Source: Clostridium sp. OM02-18AC
Lineage (GTDB): Bacteria > Bacillota > Clostridia > Lachnospirales > Lachnospiraceae
Direction of reading: 5' to 3'
DNA length: 64,000 bases
NCBI RefSeq assembly: GCF_003481825.1
Contig: NZ_QULW01000005.1
Span: forward strand, 106,518-170,517
The number at the start of each line of letters is the position of its first letter. The first letter of the stretch is position 1. The position numbers were made by a program, and so were the translations under genes. The notes under the pieces are model-generated. The model was not told where the DNA came from, ran no database searches, and was given only the letters and a program-made list of their open reading frames with translations. Shown one piece after another: positions 59,915 to 64,000 of the stretch.

Positions 59915-61459
59915 TTATTTTTGCTCTTTTAAGTACGCATCCGCATCCTTGAAGAATGACGTGATGATCAGCAGCATGATGATGCCGACCGGGAAGGCCG
60001 CGATGATGGATACAGTCTGCAGGTTGGACATGGAGTTCTCGGAAAAGATCAGGGCCAGCGGCAGCAGAATCAGGAAGATCGCCCAGAACAGCTTCACGTT
60101 CCGGTGCGGCTCCTCATCACTCTTTAACTCCTTATACGTGTAGGTGGAAGCCACCATGGTGATGGAGTCAAAGGATGTGGAATAGAAGGTGATCATGCAC
60201 AGGACTAACAGGACGAGCACGGCTTTGGAGAGCGGCAGCTGTCCCAAAATATCCAGGATCGCCTGATAGAGGTTTCCGTCTGCGGCATAGGAGGAGAGCA
60301 CATCCAGCTTTCCGTGCATCTGCAGGCCGAGTCCGTAGTTTCCCATAATAATAAAGGAAGTAAAGGTTCCGGAAAGACCGAATACATAGCCGCCCAGGAT
60401 AACCTGGCGCAGCGTGCGGCCCTTGCTGATGGAACCGATGAAGAACGGAACAGCCACGCACCATACCATCCAGTAGGCCCAGTAGAAAATGGTCCAGGTC
60501 TGCGGGAAGGAGGAGGTCCTGAGGGAATCCGTCCAGGTGGAAAGACCGATGAAGTTCTGGGTCATATTTCCCAAAGCGGTGATGCCTTCTTCAATGATGA
60601 AGCGGGTCTGGCCGCCAAAAAAGAATACATAAGCCAGGAGACCGAAGAACAGCCAGGTACAGGTTGCTGCGGAGAGCTGGACACCCTTCATGCCGAAGTA
60701 GACGCTGAAAGTATAGATCGCGCATACGACAACCAGAATGACCAGGGTCAGACCGGTGCTCTGCGGAATGCCGGTCACATTGCTGATGGCACCTGCCAGA
60801 AGCGGTGTCGCCAGGGAGAAGGTTGTGGCGGTTCCGGCGAGGAGTGCGAAGACTGCGATCAGGTCGATGAGCTTTCCAGCCCAGCCATCCACACGGTTTC
60901 CCAGAACCGGACGGCAGGCTTCGGAGTATTTCTGGCGGGAGCGTTTGCGGACATGGAGCATGAAGCCGAATGCCGCGGACAGCACCAGATAGAAGCCCCA
61001 CGGGATCGGTCCCCAGTGGAACAGCGGGTAAGTGGCAGCCCACTCATGTACCGTTCCCATTTCCGCTGTATGAGGATCTGATGCATATAAGATCCATTCG
61101 CAGCAGGAGTAGAATAGGATGTCAGCCGCCAGTCCGGCGGTGAAGATCATGGAACCCCACTGGAACCCGGAGTACAACGGGCGCTCTGCATCGCCTAAGC
61201 GGATCTGGCCGAACCGGGAAAAGGCAATGTAGAGGGAGCAGACGAAAACGCCCAGTCCGATGATGAGGTAATAGCTGCCCATCTCATCGCCCAGGAAATT
61301 GCGGACTGCGCCGATGGCAGCGGTGGACTGCTCCGGGCTTACGACAAACCAGGCGCAGAGCGCCAGGATGCAGAAAAAGGGAACCAGTGTGGTAAACCAG
61401 TCAATCTGTCCGAGCAGTGATTTTTTCTCGGAAAGGGAGTGGTCAGTTTGATGTTTCAT
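59915..61459 (-). CDS. BCCT-family betaine/carnitine/choline transporter
   Basis: A 514-residue membrane protein with about twelve hydrophobic segments. The family signature is WTIFYWAYWMVWCVAVPFF followed by SKGRTLRQV. BCCT carriers import quaternary amines such as choline, carnitine or glycine betaine with sodium or protons, or exchange them. Start chosen at the ATG behind CAGGAGGCCGCT, not the longer frame to 61519. It runs convergent to the glycan operon and divergent from the MBL gene. Substrate cannot be read; choline would suit the LicD gene nearby, osmoprotection is the alternative. Confidence 0.92.
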   Translation of the reverse strand: MKHQTDHSLSEKKSLLGQIDWFTTLVPFFCILALCAWFVVSPEQSTAAIGAVRNFLGDEMGSYYLIIGLGVFVCSLYIAFSRFGQIRLGDAERPLYSGFQWGSMIFTAGLAADILFYSCCEWILYASDPHTAEMGTVHEWAATYPLFHWGPIPWGFYLVLSAAFGFMLHVRKRSRQKYSEACRPVLGNRVDGWAGKLIDLIAVFALLAGTATTFSLATPLLAGAISNVTGIPQSTGLTLVILVVVCAIYTFSVYFGMKGVQLSAATCTWLFFGLLAYVFFFGGQTRFIIEEGITALGNMTQNFIGLSTWTDSLRTSSFPQTWTIFYWAYWMVWCVAVPFFIGSISKGRTLRQVILGGYVFGLSGTFTSFIIMGNYGLGLQMHGKLDVLSSYAADGNLYQAILDILGQLPLSKAVLVLLVLCMITFYSTSFDSITMVASTYTYKELKSDEEPHRNVKLFWAIFLILLPLALIFSENSMSNLQTVSIIAAFPVGIIMLLIITSFFKDADAYLKEQK

Positions 61460-61542
61460 AGCGGCCTCCTGTTCAAAAAAACTTAAAATTGAATTATATT
61501 GAACATCATAGCACAGCAATGCGGAAAAAGCAAGGGGATTAT

Positions 61543-62730
61543 ATGAGAAGATTTGGCAGAAGACACAGATTTAGAAGAAGCGGAAGCAGAAAGATCGGCT
61601 GGCAGATGGAGATGCCCATCGACCGTGCCGCATCGAGACGATACCGCAGCTACCGGCAGCACAGGAACGTGTGGAGTCTGATCCTTGGAATCGTTCTGGT
61701 ACTGGTGCTGGTTTTTGGCATTGTGTTTGCAGTACGCGGTGCAGTGCGGGCAAAACAGGGAAAAGCGACGGAATCTGCCCACAAGACGGAGCAGACCGGA
61801 AACAGCGGAACTTACGAAAACGTAGAGCTGGTGACTGAAGGGGAAAAGCGAAAAGAGCTGGAGGCGCAGGGAAAAAGCGAGCAGGAAATCGATGCGCTGA
61901 CCGAACCGATCCTTGGAGGAGCCGAGCTTACCATGTTAGCCGGACAGACCAAGGCCCAGATGATGTCCTTTCTTCTGGAAACAAAAGAGGGAAGCCTGAT
62001 CGTGGTAGACGGCGGATGGTGGGATGATGCAGATCATCTGACCGAAGAGATCCAAAAGCGCGGCGGTCATGTCAGCGCCTGGTTTCTGACTCACGCCCAC
62101 ACCGATCATGTGGGAGCCCTGTTAAACATCCTGCAGAGCGAGGCAGAGGGAAAGGACAGCGGCATCACCATCGACCATATCTACTATGATTTTGCATCCC
62201 TGGACTGGTACAAGACCCATGAACTGGGGGATCTTGGCACCGCAGATGCGATCCTCAAGGCACTGGCGGCCCTTCCAAAGGGAGAGGCATGCCCGGTGAA
62301 AAAGGACGATGAGATCCTGGTGGACGATGTCTGCATTACCGTGTTAAATGACCGCTACGAGCCGGATGATGACCACATCGGCGAGCGGGACGGAAACGAT
62401 GCCAGCATGGTTTACCGGATGTTAGTCAATGGCGTGACGATTCTGTTTACCGGCGATCTGCAGGTAGATGGCGGAAACCATGTGCTGGAAACCGTTGCAA
62501 AGGAAGATTTAAAAGCCGACATTGTTCAGATGGCGCACCACGGACAGCATGCTGTGACAAAGGAGTTTTATGAGGCAGTCAGCCCAAAGATCTGTATGTG
62601 GCCGACACCGCAGTGGCTGTGGGACAATGAAGGAGATCGGTATACAACGCCGGAGACCAAGGCGTGGATGAAAGAACTGAATATAGAAAAGCATTACTGT
62701 ATGAAAGATGGAGACCAGGTGATCCGGTAG
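61543..62730 (+). CDS. Membrane-anchored metallo-beta-lactamase-fold hydrolase
   Basis: A 395-residue protein. Residues 1-45 are very basic (RRFGRRHRFRRSGSRK), then one membrane span (LILGIVLVLVLVFGIVFAV, about 46-66). The extracellular MBL domain has the metal motif THAHTDHVGALL near 184-195 and later GDLQVDGG and MAHHGQHAV. It resembles the C-terminal domain of ComEC and related phosphodiesterases or nucleases, but stands alone. Start at ATG 61543 behind AAGGGGATTAT. It ends in a perfect 14-bp stem terminator that overlaps its stop codon. Confidence 0.85.
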   Translation: MRRFGRRHRFRRSGSRKIGWQMEMPIDRAASRRYRSYRQHRNVWSLILGIVLVLVLVFGIVFAVRGAVRAKQGKATESAHKTEQTGNSGTYENVELVTEGEKRKELEAQGKSEQEIDALTEPILGGAELTMLAGQTKAQMMSFLLETKEGSLIVVDGGWWDDADHLTEEIQKRGGHVSAWFLTHAHTDHVGALLNILQSEAEGKDSGITIDHIYYDFASLDWYKTHELGDLGTADAILKALAALPKGEACPVKKDDEILVDDVCITVLNDRYEPDDDHIGERDGNDASMVYRMLVNGVTILFTGDLQVDGGNHVLETVAKEDLKADIVQMAHHGQHAVTKEFYEAVSPKICMWPTPQWLWDNEGDRYTTPETKAWMKELNIEKHYCMKDGDQVIR

Positions 62731-62758
62731 GGATCGCTGGTCTCCATCTTTTCTTTTG
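62705..62758 (+). terminator. Terminator overlapping the MBL gene's end
   Basis: AAGATGGAGACCAG (62705-62718) pairs perfectly with CTGGTCTCCATCTT (62737-62750); GATCC/GGATC inside extends it. TTCTTTT follows. The 5' arm is within the last codons. Confidence 0.92.
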
Positions 62759-62817
62759 TTTGTACTGCATATTGCGGATGAGCCAGGCACGGCCGTTAAT
62801 TCCTTCATCCGATATGC

Positions 62818-63798
62818 TTAATCCGGCACATGCAGTCCGCTGTGATACGAATAACTCCCAAGCTCATTTAACAACCGGTCCATGCTTTCTCTTGTGGATG
62901 GCAGTTCACCAGTCAGATAGGAGTTGATGATGGCATAAACGTCATTGCTTTTATGCAGGCACTGGCGGAACAGATCCGGGAAGGATGCGCGGGAGGCAAG
63001 CCTGCGGTCCCAGGGGTTGCACCAGATGTCGTGGTCGATGTTCAGGACTTCACGTGGGTTATTGATCTCGTCGGTGACCAGCTTCTGGGATGCCACCGGA
63101 TTTTTCAGGACCAGCTTCTCCACGAAGGCAATTTTATTGCGTTTGGATCCCTTTGGGTCTGCCAGGGTCCGGCAGCCGAAGCGCAGAGCCAGAATGGAAC
63201 GGTGGATCATGGCAGGGGTTACCTGGAAGTTGTTGCTGTAGGTGATGGGATAGTACGTCTCATTGATACAGTCGGCAAGGAAACGGGAGATAAACTGGGT
63301 TTCCATGCCGTTTAAGCAGATGGTTGCTGCCTGGTTGAACTGGGATGGTTTTTTGTGCTTGTATTTCCACAGGAGTATGGCATCAATGTCATTCTCCAGG
63401 GAAGCGTGGCGGCCATGGGCCTGGCTGTTTGGAGACTTGGCATCGTAGCCGATGCGTCCATATACATAAGGATGGCAGATGGAATCCCCGATGTAGTGAT
63501 TTAAATAGCCACAGAAGTAGGCCAGTCCTTCTTCTCTCTGCTGACGGGATTTCACTTCGCTTAAATGCTGCAGATAGCAGACAAAGAAGTCCTGGATGTG
63601 ATGTTCATGCATGTAGGAGCCAACGTTGCGGTAGTCCCGGTGGCGCAGAACGGGAATGTTGTAGAAAAACATATCCGGCCCCTGCAGGCCTAGCTGGTAG
63701 AGCCAGCGGTATTTGGCAATGATATATTTTAACTGATTGTTGGGAAGGTCATTGTAGGCCTTCATTCCTAAGATATAGTGTGTAGTAAATCCGGGCAT
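62818..63798 (-). CDS. Zinc-dependent phospholipase C family protein
   Basis: A 326-residue protein of the Zn_dep_PLPC type. The N-terminus PGFTTHYILGMKAY gives the first His ligand; LGLQGPDMFFYN, FCGYLNHYIGDSICHPYVYG and an HASLENDID-like stretch supply further His/Asp ligands. There is no signal peptide, so it may act in the cytoplasm; substrate is unknown and members of this group in gut Firmicutes are uncharacterised. Start at ATG 63798 behind AGGTGGCTTT; the frame to 63873 lacks a site. An extended -10 (TGATATAAT on the minus strand) is at 63895-63887. Confidence 0.82.
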   Translation of the reverse strand: MPGFTTHYILGMKAYNDLPNNQLKYIIAKYRWLYQLGLQGPDMFFYNIPVLRHRDYRNVGSYMHEHHIQDFFVCYLQHLSEVKSRQQREEGLAYFCGYLNHYIGDSICHPYVYGRIGYDAKSPNSQAHGRHASLENDIDAILLWKYKHKKPSQFNQAATICLNGMETQFISRFLADCINETYYPITYSNNFQVTPAMIHRSILALRFGCRTLADPKGSKRNKIAFVEKLVLKNPVASQKLVTDEINNPREVLNIDHDIWCNPWDRRLASRASFPDLFRQCLHKSNDVYAIINSYLTGELPSTRESMDRLLNELGSYSYHSGLHVPD

Positions 63799-63886
63799 AA
63801 AGCCACCTCGTTTTCTGCGGAGTGCTTCCGATAAGAGCAGACGCAAGTATTTTAAGCCTGTCGGAACAGGCATTTTCTATAGATAG

Positions 63887-63895
63887 ATTATATCA
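63887..63895 (-). promoter_or_regulatory. Extended -10 promoter of the phospholipase-like gene
   Basis: TGATATAAT on the minus strand, about 90 bases before the start codon. No good -35 box at the right distance. The remaining bases to 64000 contain no gene I can support. Confidence 0.45.
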
Positions 63896-64000
63896 TATGA
63901 AGCATAAAAAAACGAGAGTGGCAAGATTGTGTTTTTCAGCCCCTAAAATGAAAATTTAAATTCCACTTCTCCAAAGGGCGGTGGAGTTTACTCTTGCACA

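Overview
The window looks like a chromosomal segment of an anaerobic Gram-positive Clostridia, most likely Lachnospiraceae. The reasons are a Firmicutes-type rpsL-rpsG-fusA-tuf operon, an oxygen-independent class III ribonucleotide reductase, a Csp-like subtilase, a TIGR04086 membrane protein, Gram-positive cell-wall genes (LytR-CpsA-Psr, DacA-type carboxypeptidase), strong AGGAGG ribosome sites, and a mobilizable element carrying DUF5348, TnpV and MobV genes. The family is inferred; no rRNA is present.

Layout. Bases 1-9.4 kb are the end of a surface-glycan locus: the tail of a probable TPP enzyme, two paralogous SDR sugar enzymes, a sugar C-methyltransferase, three glycosyltransferases and a polyprenyl-phosphate sugar-1-phosphate transferase. 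Bases 9.4-18.5 kb hold envelope genes: an LCP ligase with a repetitive tail, HtrA with a 48-bp repeat, a Csp-like subtilase, LspA and a CorC/HlyC protein. Bases 18.7-23.4 kb are the str operon and tuf. Bases 23.36-32.6 kb are an integrative mobilizable element inserted in the 3' end of tuf. It supplies the last codons of tuf, and the displaced tuf tail lies at its right end. It carries integrase/excisionase, RepA-like ATPase, MobV relaxase, a PadR/DUF2812 pair, a large XRE regulator and an unlisted type I toxin-antitoxin locus. Bases 33-42.4 kb hold a secreted subtilase, a D,D-carboxypeptidase, nrdD with tandem NrdR-like boxes and a heterodimeric ABC exporter with a MarR-like operator.

Bases 42.5-59.8 kb are a second glycan operon behind a consensus promoter and a probable attenuator. 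It contains a Wzt-type ABC ATPase with a glycan-binding tail, a 1342-residue protein (methyltransferase-like, kinase-like, coiled coil, GT2, GT4), a complete GDP-D-glycero-D-manno-heptose pathway (GmhA, HddA, GmhB, HddC), RfbF/RfbG/RfbH for CDP-4-keto-3,6-dideoxyhexose, GT-C and GT2 enzymes and a LicD protein. A BCCT transporter, a membrane-anchored MBL hydrolase and a Zn-dependent phospholipase C-like protein close the window.

How the parts fit. The two glycan blocks may serve one or two polymers containing heptose and a 3,6-dideoxy (possibly branched) sugar, started on undecaprenyl phosphate by the 8.0-kb transferase and attached to the wall by the LCP protein. The Wzt tail domain next to a methyltransferase/kinase-like protein resembles the chain-capping and export logic of the Escherichia coli O9a system. 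That comparison is the most interesting hypothesis here and rests on motif reading only.
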